Shown here one piece after another: positions 32,415 to 40,539 of a DNA stretch of 64,000 nucleotides. Position 1 is the stretch's first letter. The number at the start of each line of letters is the position of its first letter. Under the pieces are notes generated by a model. It made no database searches, was not told where the DNA came from, and saw only the letters and a program-made list of their open reading frames with translations. Origin of the DNA: Castellaniella sp049651205. GTDB taxonomy: Bacteria > Pseudomonadota > Gammaproteobacteria > Burkholderiales > Burkholderiaceae_B. The position numbers were made by a program, and so were the translations under genes. Where the stretch lies: contig NZ_JBASBR010000012.1 of the NCBI RefSeq assembly GCF_049651205.1, positions 1 to 64,000 of the forward strand. Direction: 5' to 3'.

Positions 32415-34559
32415 TTACTCGGCAGCCGACGGAGCCGCCGGACCACCTTGGGCTTCGATGCCGCCGATGGCTTTCACCGACAGACGCAGACGACCGCGGT
32501 CATCGGCTTCGAGGATCTTGACGCGCACCGACTGACCAACCTTCAGCACATCGTTGATATCGGCAATACGGTAATTGGCGATCTCGGAGATGTGCAGCAG
32601 GCCATCACGGCCGGGCAGCACCTGAACAATCGCACCGAAATCCAGCAAACGCTGTACTGTGCCCTGGTATTCCTGGCCAATTTCAACGTCAGCCGTGAGC
32701 TCTTTGATGCGGCGCTCGGCTTCGTGGGCACGATCCAGATCAGCACTGGCGATGGTGATGGTGCCATCGTCGCCGATATCGATCTGGCAACCGGTTTCTT
32801 CGGTCAGCGCACGGATGGTGGCGCCGCCCTTGCCGATCACGTCACGGATCTTCTCGGGGTTGATTTTCAGGCGCAACATGCGCGGCGCAAAATCGGAGAG
32901 CTCGGTACGTGAACCATCAATGGCTTCGCGCATCTTGCCAAGAATATGCAAACGGCCTTCGCGGGCCTGGGCCAGCGCTACCTGCATGATTTCTTTGGTA
33001 ATGCCCTGGATTTTGATGTCCATCTGCAAGGCGGTGACGCCGGTAACCGTACCGGTTACCTTGAAGTCCATGTCGCCCAGGTGATCCTCGTCGCCCAGGA
33101 TATCCGTGAGCACGGCAAACTTGCCGCCTTCCTTGATCAGGCCCATGGCCACACCGGCCACGTGATCCTTGATGGGCACACCGGCGTCCATCATGGACAG
33201 GCTGCCACCGCACACCGACGCCATCGAAGAAGAACCGTTGGATTCCATGATTTCGGAAACCACACGCAGCGTGTACTGGAATTCTTCGGGGCTGGGCAAC
33301 AGGGCCAACAAGGCGCGCTTGGCCAGACGGCCGTGGCCGATCTCGCGGCGCTTGGGCACACCAAAACGGCCGGTTTCGCCTGTGGCAAACGGAGGCATGT
33401 TGTAGTGCAGCATGAAACGGTCACGGTACTCGCCCATGATCGAATCGATGATTTGCTCGTCTTGCTTGGTACCCAGCGTGGTGGTCACCAGCGCCTGGGT
33501 TTCACCCCGGGTAAACAAGGCCGAACCGTGGGCGCGCGGCAACACACCCAGACGGATGCTGATAGGGCGCACGGTACGGGTATCACGCCCGTCGATGCGG
33601 GGCTCGCCGTTCAGCACCTGGCCGCGGACGATCTCGGACTCGAGTGCAAAGAGCATATTCTCGACTTCGACATTATCGGGCGCAGCATCGCCACGGGCAG
33701 CGGCGTGCTCGGCCAGCTTGCCCTTGACGTCGGCATATACCTTACGCAGCTGCGTGGTGCGCTCTTGCTTGTTGCGCACCTGATAGACACCTTGCAAGGC
33801 TTCGAAAGCGGCACTGCGAACGGCGGTGGCCAGCACTTCGTTGCGCGGGGCAGGCTGCCAGTCCCACTCGGGCTTGCCGGCTTCGGCAACGAGCTCGTGG
33901 ATGGCGTTGATGCAGACTTGCATTTGCTCGTGGCCAAACACCACTGCACCCAGCATCACGTCTTCGGACAGTTGCTTGGCTTCGGATTCAACCATCAGCA
34001 CGGCGGTTTCGGTACCGGCCACGACCAGATCAAGCTGGGATTTCTCGTGCAGCAGGCTGGTACCCGGATTAAGCACATACTGGCCATCGACATAGCCTAC
34101 CCGTACGGCACCCACCGGCCCGTTAAAGGGAATACCGGAGATTGCCAGCGCGGCGGAGGCACCAATCATGGCGGGGATATCGGGATCAATATCGGGATTG
34201 ACCGACATCGTGTGAATGATCACCTGCACATCGTTGTAGAAGCCCTCGGGAAACAAGGGACGCAGCGGGCGGTCGATCAGGCGTGAGGTAAGTGTTTCTT
34301 TTTCGGAGGGTTTGCCCTCGCGCTTGAAAAAGCCTCCGGGGATCTTGCCGGCGGCGTAGGTTTTTTCGACGTAGTCAACCGTCAGGGGGAAGAAATCCTG
34401 ACCGGGCTTGGCAGTACGGGCAGCCACGACGGTAGCCAGAACGACCGTATCGTCCACGGATACCAGCACCGCACCCGAGGCCTGACGGGCGATCTCGCCA
34501 GTTTCCAGAACCACGGTGTGCTCGCCGTACTGAAACGATTTGCTCACTTTGTTGAACAT
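32415..34559 (-). CDS. pnp: Polyribonucleotide nucleotidyltransferase (PNPase)
   Basis: 3'-5' phosphorolytic RNA exonuclease, trimer, part of RNA turnover with RNase E. The 714-residue protein (family about 700-720) has two RNase PH domains (FKREGKPSEKETLTSRLIDR; TFGETQAL-type region TRGETQALVTTTLG), a KH domain (GKGGATIRALTEETG at about 560-575) and an S1 domain (YQGTVQRLLDFGAIVQVLPG at about 627-646). It follows rpsO on the minus strand as in most proteobacteria. Confidence 0.98.
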   Translation of the reverse strand: MFNKVSKSFQYGEHTVVLETGEIARQASGAVLVSVDDTVVLATVVAARTAKPGQDFFPLTVDYVEKTYAAGKIPGGFFKREGKPSEKETLTSRLIDRPLRPLFPEGFYNDVQVIIHTMSVNPDIDPDIPAMIGASAALAISGIPFNGPVGAVRVGYVDGQYVLNPGTSLLHEKSQLDLVVAGTETAVLMVESEAKQLSEDVMLGAVVFGHEQMQVCINAIHELVAEAGKPEWDWQPAPRNEVLATAVRSAAFEALQGVYQVRNKQERTTQLRKVYADVKGKLAEHAAARGDAAPDNVEVENMLFALESEIVRGQVLNGEPRIDGRDTRTVRPISIRLGVLPRAHGSALFTRGETQALVTTTLGTKQDEQIIDSIMGEYRDRFMLHYNMPPFATGETGRFGVPKRREIGHGRLAKRALLALLPSPEEFQYTLRVVSEIMESNGSSSMASVCGGSLSMMDAGVPIKDHVAGVAMGLIKEGGKFAVLTDILGDEDHLGDMDFKVTGTVTGVTALQMDIKIQGITKEIMQVALAQAREGRLHILGKMREAIDGSRTELSDFAPRMLRLKINPEKIRDVIGKGGATIRALTEETGCQIDIGDDGTITIASADLDRAHEAERRIKELTADVEIGQEYQGTVQRLLDFGAIVQVLPGRDGLLHISEIANYRIADINDVLKVGQSVRVKILEADDRGRLRLSVKAIGGIEAQGGPAAPSAAE

Positions 34560-34586
34560 TTTTTTATCCTATTAAAAGAGCCGCCG

Positions 34587-34602
34587 GCAGGCACATGCCT
34601 GC
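34587..34602. repeat. 16-bp palindrome upstream of pnp
   Basis: GCAGGCACATGCCTGC (34587-34602), nearly a perfect palindrome, lies 28 bases before the pnp start within the 159-base rpsO-pnp gap. In E. coli the pnp leader carries an RNase III/PNPase-controlled stem in this place; a like role here is inference. Confidence 0.4.
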
Positions 34603-34645
34603 AACCCACCCGCCGCGTGCGGGAACAAATTTTGGCGACCCATGA

Positions 34646-34690
34646 CAAAAAGCCGCGCACACTGCAAATTGGATGGCAGCGTGCACGGCT
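34646..34690 (-). terminator. Intrinsic terminator after rpsO
   Basis: On the minus strand AGCCGTGCACGCTGC (34690-34676) pairs with GCAGTGTGCGCGGCT (34665-34651) with two G-U pairs, followed by TTTTTG. It would end most rpsO transcripts and make pnp partly dependent on read-through or its own promoter. Confidence 0.8.
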
Positions 34691-34718
34691 AGTGCTGGGG
34701 GAACCTGGCCCCCGGGCA

Positions 34719-34988
34719 TTACTTGCGCAGACCGAGTTTTTCGATCAGGGCGCGGTAGGAATCCGGGTGACGGCCTTTCAGGTAGTCGAGCAGCTTGCGG
34801 CGGCGGCTAACCATGCGCAGCAGACCACGACGTGAGTGGTGATCTTTGGTATGCGACTTGAAGTGGCCGGTGAGTTCGTTGATGCGGGCGGTAAGCAGGG
34901 CAACCTGGACTTCGGGAGACCCGGTATCCCCAGCGGCGCGCTGAAATTGCGCAACGATGTCGGATTTGATGATATCTGCAACAGACAT
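34719..34988 (-). CDS. rpsO: 30S ribosomal protein S15
   Basis: 89 residues, exactly the family length: begins MSVADIIKSDIVAQFQRA, with GDTGSPEVQVALLTARI, LTGHFKSHTKDHHSRRGLL and the ending ALIEKLGLRK. S15 binds the central domain of 16S rRNA early in 30S assembly. Start at ATG 34986-34988. Followed by a terminator and pnp. Confidence 0.98.
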   Translation of the reverse strand: MSVADIIKSDIVAQFQRAAGDTGSPEVQVALLTARINELTGHFKSHTKDHHSRRGLLRMVSRRRKLLDYLKGRHPDSYRALIEKLGLRK

Positions 34989-35122
34989 GCTATGTATAAC
35001 CTCGAGAACAGGCGGCAGCACCGAGGCGCGCTGCCGTGGGATCAAAAAAAGCGCCACGCAAATCGCGGCGCAGGGAAAATTATAGCGGATTTGTGTGCAA
35101 GACGTTGTGTCTATTATGGAGA

Positions 35123-35920
35123 CTACGGGTTGCGGTCGGTATCCAGGCCACGCATGCGCTGGCCCAAACGACGGGCACGGCGCACACGCCACAGCCAGAT
35201 CAGCCAGCCCGACAAGCTATACAGCACAAACAGCGCAAACAGCACTACTGGGGGATCGCTGGAGACAAACACAAACACCGCCACCAGCAGAAGCATCACC
35301 CAAAACGGCACGCTGCGCCCCAGGGCAAAGGATTTGCCACTGAAAAACGGCGCATTGGACACCATTGCCACACCGGCATAGATTGTCAGCCCAAACGCCA
35401 CCCAGGGGATAAGGCCATCGGAAAACGACAGCTTGTTATCCACCGACAACCAGACAAAGCCGGCCACCAGCGCCGCTGCAGCCGGGCTGGGCAGGCCTTG
35501 AAAATATTGCTTGTCGACCTTGCCAATGTTGGCGTTAAACCGCGCCAGGCGCAGCGCCGCCCCCACGACATAAACAAAGGCGGCCAGCCAGCCCCAGCGG
35601 CCTAGGCCTTGCAATGACCACTCGTACATCACCAACGCCGGGGCCATGCCAAATGAAATCATATCGGCCAGGGAGTCGTATTGCTCGCCAAATGCCGACT
35701 GGGTGTGGGTAAGGCGCGCCACACGGCCATCCATGCTGTCAAAGACCATGGCCAGGAAGATTGCGATGGCCGCAACTTCGAAGTGCTGGTTCATGGACTG
35801 TACGACGGCATAAAAGCCGGAAAACAAATTGGCCGTGGTAAAGGCGTTGGGCAGCAGGTAAATGCTGCGCCGCCGTTGACGTTCATCGGGCATGGAGTGA
35901 TCAGACTGCGGGTTCATCAT
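35123..35920 (-). CDS. pssA: CDP-diacylglycerol-serine O-phosphatidyltransferase
   Basis: Integral inner-membrane enzyme making phosphatidylserine. The CDP-alcohol phosphotransferase motif DGxxARx8GxxxDxxxD is seen as DSMDGRVARLTHTQSAFGEQ followed by YDSLADMISFG. About eight hydrophobic segments, 265 residues, starting MMNPQSDHSMPDERQ (tandem ATGs at 35915-35920; the first is used here). The start lies inside the end of psd (20-base overlap), so the two successive steps of phosphatidylethanolamine synthesis are co-translated. Confidence 0.93.
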   Translation of the reverse strand: MMNPQSDHSMPDERQRRRSIYLLPNAFTTANLFSGFYAVVQSMNQHFEVAAIAIFLAMVFDSMDGRVARLTHTQSAFGEQYDSLADMISFGMAPALVMYEWSLQGLGRWGWLAAFVYVVGAALRLARFNANIGKVDKQYFQGLPSPAAAALVAGFVWLSVDNKLSFSDGLIPWVAFGLTIYAGVAMVSNAPFFSGKSFALGRSVPFWVMLLLVAVFVFVSSDPPVVLFALFVLYSLSGWLIWLWRVRRARRLGQRMRGLDTDRNP

Positions 35921-36581
35921 GATGAGGATCTGCGGGTAATTGCGCCAGCACGGTGCTGGTTGCCTGGACTTTGTCGCCAATGACGACCTGAGGCCGCGAC
36001 CCCAAAGGCAAGTATACGTCTACGCGCGAACCAAACCGGATAAAGCCGTAGCGCTGCCCGGCATACAGCGGCTGACCCACCCGGGCATAGCAGAGGATGC
36101 GCTTGGCCACCAGCCCCGCCACCTGAACCGCCGTCACCGTGTGACCATCAGGCGTTTTAAGCACCATGGCATTGCGCTCGTTTTCCAGAGAGGCTTTGTC
36201 GAGCGATGCATTGAAAAATTTGCCCGGGAAGTAATCGATGGACCGAATCGTGCCATCCACCGGCGAGCGGTTGGAGTGCACGTTGAAGACGTTCATGAAT
36301 ACGCTGATCTTGATGCTTTGACGCCCTTGAAAATAAGGGTCGGCGGCCTCTTCGACGCAGACAATTCGGCCATCTGCCGGGCACAGCACCAGATGCTCGC
36401 CCTCGGGCGCGGGGCGCGCCGGATCGCGAAAGAACTGCAACGCAAACAGCGCGAAGATCCAAAACGGGACGGCGGCCCACCAGGACCACAGGCTGACGGC
36501 TATGGCCAGCACCAGGCTGATGGCCAGGATACCCCAGCCCTCACGGGCAATCAGGGGATGAGGATACGCGGGGATTTTCAT
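35901..36581 (-). CDS. psd: Phosphatidylserine decarboxylase proenzyme (short type)
   Basis: Decarboxylates phosphatidylserine to phosphatidylethanolamine at the membrane. 226 residues with two N-terminal hydrophobic stretches (WGILAISLVLAIAVSLWSWW; PFWIFALFALQFF) and the self-cleavage/pyruvoyl site RFGSRVDVYLP near residue 188. VFNVHSNRSPVDG is the conserved His region. Short PSD-A form typical of many proteobacteria. Stop overlaps the pssA start. Confidence 0.95.
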   Translation of the reverse strand: MKIPAYPHPLIAREGWGILAISLVLAIAVSLWSWWAAVPFWIFALFALQFFRDPARPAPEGEHLVLCPADGRIVCVEEAADPYFQGRQSIKISVFMNVFNVHSNRSPVDGTIRSIDYFPGKFFNASLDKASLENERNAMVLKTPDGHTVTAVQVAGLVAKRILCYARVGQPLYAGQRYGFIRFGSRVDVYLPLGSRPQVVIGDKVQATSTVLAQLPADPHHDEPAV

Positions 36582-36735
36582 GATAGGCGCAAGAATAACC
36601 CAATTAGCAAAACAGGATTGGCGGTGGCGCCGTGCGCCAAAGCAGACTGGCCGCCGGCCACGCCATATCCGGATGAAAAATCATTTGGATACGACGCGGC
36701 CAGCGGCCAGAAAGGGTGCAAGGATTACCGGGAGA
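36582..36735. other. Gap between ilvC and psd
   Basis: 154 bases between the ilvC stop and the psd start. GC-rich inverted segments (GGCCGCCGGCCACGCC around 36650) but no T-run terminator was found. Confidence 0.35.
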
Positions 36736-37752
36736 TCAGTTCTTGGATTGATCCACCAGCTTGTTGGCGGCAATCCAGGGCATCATGGCGCGCAGCTTGC
36801 CACCCACCTGTTCGATTTGGGATTCGGCATTGAGGCGACGACGCGAGGTCAGCTCGGGCGCACCGGCTGCGTTTTCCAGGATGAAGTTCTTGGCATACAC
36901 ACCCGACTGAATATCCGCCAGGCACTGACGCATTGCTGCGCGGGTTTCGTCGTTGACCACACGCGGGCCAGTGACGTACTCGCCGTACTCCGCGTTGTTG
37001 GAAATCGAGTAGTTCATGTTGGCGATGCCGCCTTCGTAGATCAGGTCGACAATCAGCTTGAGCTCGTGCAGGCACTCGAAATAGGCCATTTCAGGGGCGT
37101 AGCCGGCATCCACCAGGGTCTGGAAGCCCGCCTTGATGAGTTCGACGGTACCGCCGCACAGCACGGCCTGTTCGCCAAAGAGGTCGGTTTCGGTTTCTTC
37201 GCGGAAATTGGTTTCGATGATACCTGCGCGGCCACCACCGTTACCCATGGCGTACGACAAGGCCAGATCGCGTGCCTTGCCCGACACGTCCTGGTGTACG
37301 GCGATCAGGTGCGGCACACCGCCACCCTGGGTGTAGGTGCTGCGCACGGTGTGGCCGGGTGCCTTTGGGGCAATCATGATGACGTCGATATCATCGCGCG
37401 GCACAACCTGGCCGTAGTGCACGTTAAAGCCGTGGGCAAAGGCCAGTGCTGCACCGGTCTTGAGGTTGGCGGCGATTTGCGTGCGATAGACCTCGCCGAT
37501 GTGCTCATCAGGCAAAAGCATCATGACAACATCGGCGCCCTTTACCGCGTCAGCCACTTCTTTGACGGTAAGACCAGCGTTTTCGGCCTTTTTCCAGGAG
37601 GCCCCGCCCTTGCGCAGACCCACCGTCACATTGACGCCGGAGTCGTGCAGGTTTTGAGCATGGGCATGGCCTTGCGAGCCGTAGCCGATGATGGCCACGT
37701 GTTTGCCTTTGATCAGGGACAGGTCACAATCTTTGTCGTAAAAAACTTTCAT
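36736..37752 (-). CDS. ilvC: Ketol-acid reductoisomerase (NADP+)
   Basis: Second step of valine/isoleucine synthesis. 338 residues, class I length. Cofactor loop IIGYGSQGHAHAQNL near residue 21, and C-terminal Mg2+/substrate region with Glu-rich FECLHELKLIVDLIYEGGI and YGEYVTGPRV. Last gene of ilvB-ilvH-ilvC. A stem-loop separates it from ilvH. Confidence 0.98.
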   Translation of the reverse strand: MKVFYDKDCDLSLIKGKHVAIIGYGSQGHAHAQNLHDSGVNVTVGLRKGGASWKKAENAGLTVKEVADAVKGADVVMMLLPDEHIGEVYRTQIAANLKTGAALAFAHGFNVHYGQVVPRDDIDVIMIAPKAPGHTVRSTYTQGGGVPHLIAVHQDVSGKARDLALSYAMGNGGGRAGIIETNFREETETDLFGEQAVLCGGTVELIKAGFQTLVDAGYAPEMAYFECLHELKLIVDLIYEGGIANMNYSISNNAEYGEYVTGPRVVNDETRAAMRQCLADIQSGVYAKNFILENAAGAPELTSRRRLNAESQIEQVGGKLRAMMPWIAANKLVDQSKN

Positions 37753-37804
37753 GTTGAAGCTCCAATGTTTTTGATTCTGAAATGAGAGGTTGGGATGAGG
37801 CGGG

Positions 37805-37836
37805 GCATGGAATAGTCCCTGCGGACTATTTCATGC
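37805..37836. repeat. Stem-loop between ilvH and ilvC
   Basis: GCATGGAATAGTCC (37805-37818) pairs with GGACTATTTCATGC (37823-37836) around CTGC. A 14-bp stem with one mismatch and no T-run: an mRNA processing or stability element giving separate ilvC levels is likely. Confidence 0.6.
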
Positions 37837-37887
37837 CTGACGAATCCGAGCAGCATGCAAGCTGCGAGGTGGGTCGCCGCATGAGGT

Positions 37888-38379
37888 TTACAGTTTAAGG
37901 ACGCGCTCGCCCCGGCCAATGCCCGACACGCCGGTGCGGACAGTTTCCAGGATGGCGCTACGATCCAGCGCGCCAATAAAGGCGGCAATTTTGTCTTGCA
38001 CGCCCGTCAGCTCGATGGTGTAGGTTTTATCGGTGACATCGATGATGCGGCCACGGAAAATCTCGGCCATGCGCTTCATCTCGTCGCGTTCTTTACCCAC
38101 GGCCCGCACCTTGATCAGCATAAGCTCGCGCTCGACATGAGGGCCCTCGGAGAGATCCACCACCTTCACCACATCCACCAGGCGGTTCAGGTGCTTGGTG
38201 ATCTGCTCGATGATCTCGTCCGAGCCCACTGTGACGATGGTCATCCGGGACAAGGTGGCATCCTCGGTGGGCGCCACCGTCAGCGTTTCGATGTTGTAGC
38301 CACGCGCCGAAAACAGCCCCACCACACGGGACAGAGCACCCGGCTCGTTTTCAAGCAATACAGAAATCACGTGTTTCAT
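37888..38379 (-). CDS. ilvH: Acetolactate synthase small (regulatory) subunit
   Basis: 163 residues. N-terminal ACT domain (MKHVISVLLENEPGALSRVV, with GYNIETLTVAPTED), which binds valine for feedback control, and a C-terminal ALS_ss_C domain. Start at ATG 38377-38379. It lies 10 bases after ilvB and regulates that subunit. Confidence 0.97.
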   Translation of the reverse strand: MKHVISVLLENEPGALSRVVGLFSARGYNIETLTVAPTEDATLSRMTIVTVGSDEIIEQITKHLNRLVDVVKVVDLSEGPHVERELMLIKVRAVGKERDEMKRMAEIFRGRIIDVTDKTYTIELTGVQDKIAAFIGALDRSAILETVRTGVSGIGRGERVLKL

Positions 38380-38389
38380 GGTTATCCCC

Positions 38390-40111
38390 TCACAGATCCT
38401 CAGCACCCAACAGCATCTCGGTCAGCCCGCGGCCAGCCTTGACCATCGGCCAGACGTTCTCGGTTTGATCTGTGATGAAATCCATGAAAACCAGACGATC
38501 TTTGTATCGTGTAAAGGCTTCACGCAAGGCCGGCTCGACATCGGCCGGTTTTTCGATACGCATGCCCACATGGCCGTAGCTTTCGGCCAGTTTGACGAAA
38601 TCAGGCAGCGCATCGACGTAAGACTCTGAATAGCGCGAACCGTATTCGATTTCCTGCCACTGGCGCACCATCCCCAGGTAGCGGTTGTTCAGGCACAGCA
38701 CCTTGGGGGTCAGGCGATATTGGCTGCAGGTGGAGAGTTCCTGGATATTCATCTGGATCGAACCCTCGCCCGTGATCACCGCCACATCGCGATCAGGGTT
38801 GGCCATTTGCACACCCATGGCAAAAGGCAAGCCCACGCCCATGGTGCCCAGGCCACCCGAGTTGATCCAGCGCCGGGGCTCCGGGAAGGGATAGTACTGC
38901 GCAGCCCACATCTGGTGCTGGCCCACGTCAGAGGCCACAAAGGCCTGCCCGCGGGTGATTTCCCAAAGCTTTTGCACCACAAACTGCGGCTTGATGACGG
39001 TATCCGAGTGCTCGTACTCCAGGCACTTGCGGCCACGCCAGGTGTCAATCTGCTTCCACCAGGCATCCAGCCGGTGCTCGTCTCCCGTGTGTTCGGCCAG
39101 GGTTTGCGCATACAGGCCAATGAGATCCTGCAGGACTTCACGCACATCGCCCACGATCGGCACGTCCACCCGTACCCGCTTGGAGATCGAAGACGGATCG
39201 ATATCGATGTGAATGATTTTGTGGGCCACCGAAGCAAAGTGCTTGGGATTGCCGATCACGCGGTCATCAAACCGGGCACCAATTGCCAGCAACACATCGC
39301 AGTTTTGCATCGACATATTGGCTTCGTAGGTACCATGCATGCCAGGCATGCCCACAAATTTTTCGTCTGTGCCCGGCAACGTACCCAGCCCCATCAGGGT
39401 GGTGGTGCATGGCGCACCTGTCATACGAACCAGCTTGCGCAGTTCGTCGGACGCATTGGACAGCACCACGCCGCCGCCCGCATAGATCATGGGGCGCTCG
39501 GCTGCCATGAGCATCTGCACTGCTTTTTTGATTTGCCCTTGATGGCCCTTGGTAACCGGCGCGTACGAACGCAGCTGGGTAGGGCCTTTTTTGGGCGCAA
39601 ACTTGCACGTGGCAACCGACACATCCTTGGGGATGTCGACCAACACGGGCCCGGGCCGCCCCGAGCGTGCAATGTAAAAGGCGCGGCGCATGGTCTCGGC
39701 CAGGTCTTTGACGTCTCGCACCAGAAAATTGTGTTTCACGCAGGGGCGCGTGATACCCACGGTATCGCATTCCTGGAAGGCATCCTGGCCGATGGCATGG
39801 GTAGGCACCTGACCGCTGATGATCACCAGCGGAATGGAGTCCATGTAAGCCGTGGCAATGCCCGTAACTGCATTGGTGACACCCGGGCCACTGGTGACCA
39901 GGCACACACCGGTTTTGTCGGAAGATCGGGAATACGCATCTGCGGCGTGAACCGCCGCTTGCTCGTGTCGCACCAGAACGTGCTGAAATTTGTCTTGCTT
40001 GTAGATCGCGTCGTAGATGTAGAGGACAGCACCGCCGGGGTAGCCAAATACATGGTCTACGCCTTCCTCGATCAGGCAACGCACGACGATGTCGGCGCCA
40101 TTGAGTTCCAT
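38390..40111 (-). CDS. ilvB: Acetolactate synthase large (catalytic) subunit
   Basis: ThDP-dependent enzyme, 573 residues. N-terminal Pyr domain with the catalytic Glu region VRHEQAAVHAADAY, central FAD domain (RFDDRVIGN), C-terminal PP domain with ITGEGSIQMNIQEL in the ThDP/Mg2+ position, followed by NNRYLGMVRQWQ. First enzyme of the branched-chain pathway. A 428-base gap with a possible leader separates it from the divergent FUSC gene. Confidence 0.97.
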   Translation of the reverse strand: MELNGADIVVRCLIEEGVDHVFGYPGGAVLYIYDAIYKQDKFQHVLVRHEQAAVHAADAYSRSSDKTGVCLVTSGPGVTNAVTGIATAYMDSIPLVIISGQVPTHAIGQDAFQECDTVGITRPCVKHNFLVRDVKDLAETMRRAFYIARSGRPGPVLVDIPKDVSVATCKFAPKKGPTQLRSYAPVTKGHQGQIKKAVQMLMAAERPMIYAGGGVVLSNASDELRKLVRMTGAPCTTTLMGLGTLPGTDEKFVGMPGMHGTYEANMSMQNCDVLLAIGARFDDRVIGNPKHFASVAHKIIHIDIDPSSISKRVRVDVPIVGDVREVLQDLIGLYAQTLAEHTGDEHRLDAWWKQIDTWRGRKCLEYEHSDTVIKPQFVVQKLWEITRGQAFVASDVGQHQMWAAQYYPFPEPRRWINSGGLGTMGVGLPFAMGVQMANPDRDVAVITGEGSIQMNIQELSTCSQYRLTPKVLCLNNRYLGMVRQWQEIEYGSRYSESYVDALPDFVKLAESYGHVGMRIEKPADVEPALREAFTRYKDRLVFMDFITDQTENVWPMVKAGRGLTEMLLGAEDL

Positions 40112-40352
40112 AGTGGATTCCTTTCGTAACCCGTGCCTTGCACCAAGTGGCTAACCGCAGGCCTGGGCCAGTGCTGATGATCCGCGACATGATCCGACGC
40201 TGGGCGATTCACGGAATCGCTTTGCCCGGACACATTACGGGACCAGTCTGTACCCCTTGACACAAAACACACGCGCCTTCGGGCGCAATGTGGTGGAAAT
40301 GGACGCCCCGGACCACGCTTGTGGCATATCCTGAGGCATAAAACGGAAGGCG

Positions 40353-40377
40353 AAAAAAACCGGGTGTGTGACCCGGG
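40353..40377 (-). terminator. Intrinsic terminator in the ilvB leader
   Basis: On the minus strand ACCCGGGT-CACACA-CCCGGTTTTTTT (40377-40353) is a GC stem followed by seven T, 241 bases before ilvB and pointing toward it. No normal gene precedes it in that direction, only a 17-codon frame, so it could be an attenuator. Confidence 0.65.
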
Positions 40378-40421
40378 TATGCTCGCCACATCAACCGGCC
40401 GCGATGGGGTCGGTCAAGCGG

Positions 40422-40475
40422 TTAATTTACCGCGTTGCAACATAGCCCGCAAGCGACAACCGCTTGCACACGCAT
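40422..40475 (-). other. Possible leader peptide of ilvBHC
   Basis: A 17-codon frame, MRVQAVVACGLCCNAVN, ends 45 bases before the terminator. Four of 17 codons are Val and one is Leu. This is suggestive for branched-chain attenuation, but its ribosome binding site is weak and Val enrichment moderate. Confidence 0.3.
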
Positions 40476-40539
40476 TTTGGCCAGGATTTCCTATACTGCT
40501 CACGATGCCAACGATGGCGATTCACCGGACGATCTGCCC

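Noticed and set aside
32946..34286. 446-codon plus-strand frame opposite pnp
   Set aside because: Antisense shadow of pnp, His/Gly-rich composition typical of a reverse reading of GC-rich code.
38720..40129. 469-codon plus-strand frame opposite ilvB
   Set aside because: Antisense shadow of ilvB; no family resemblance.
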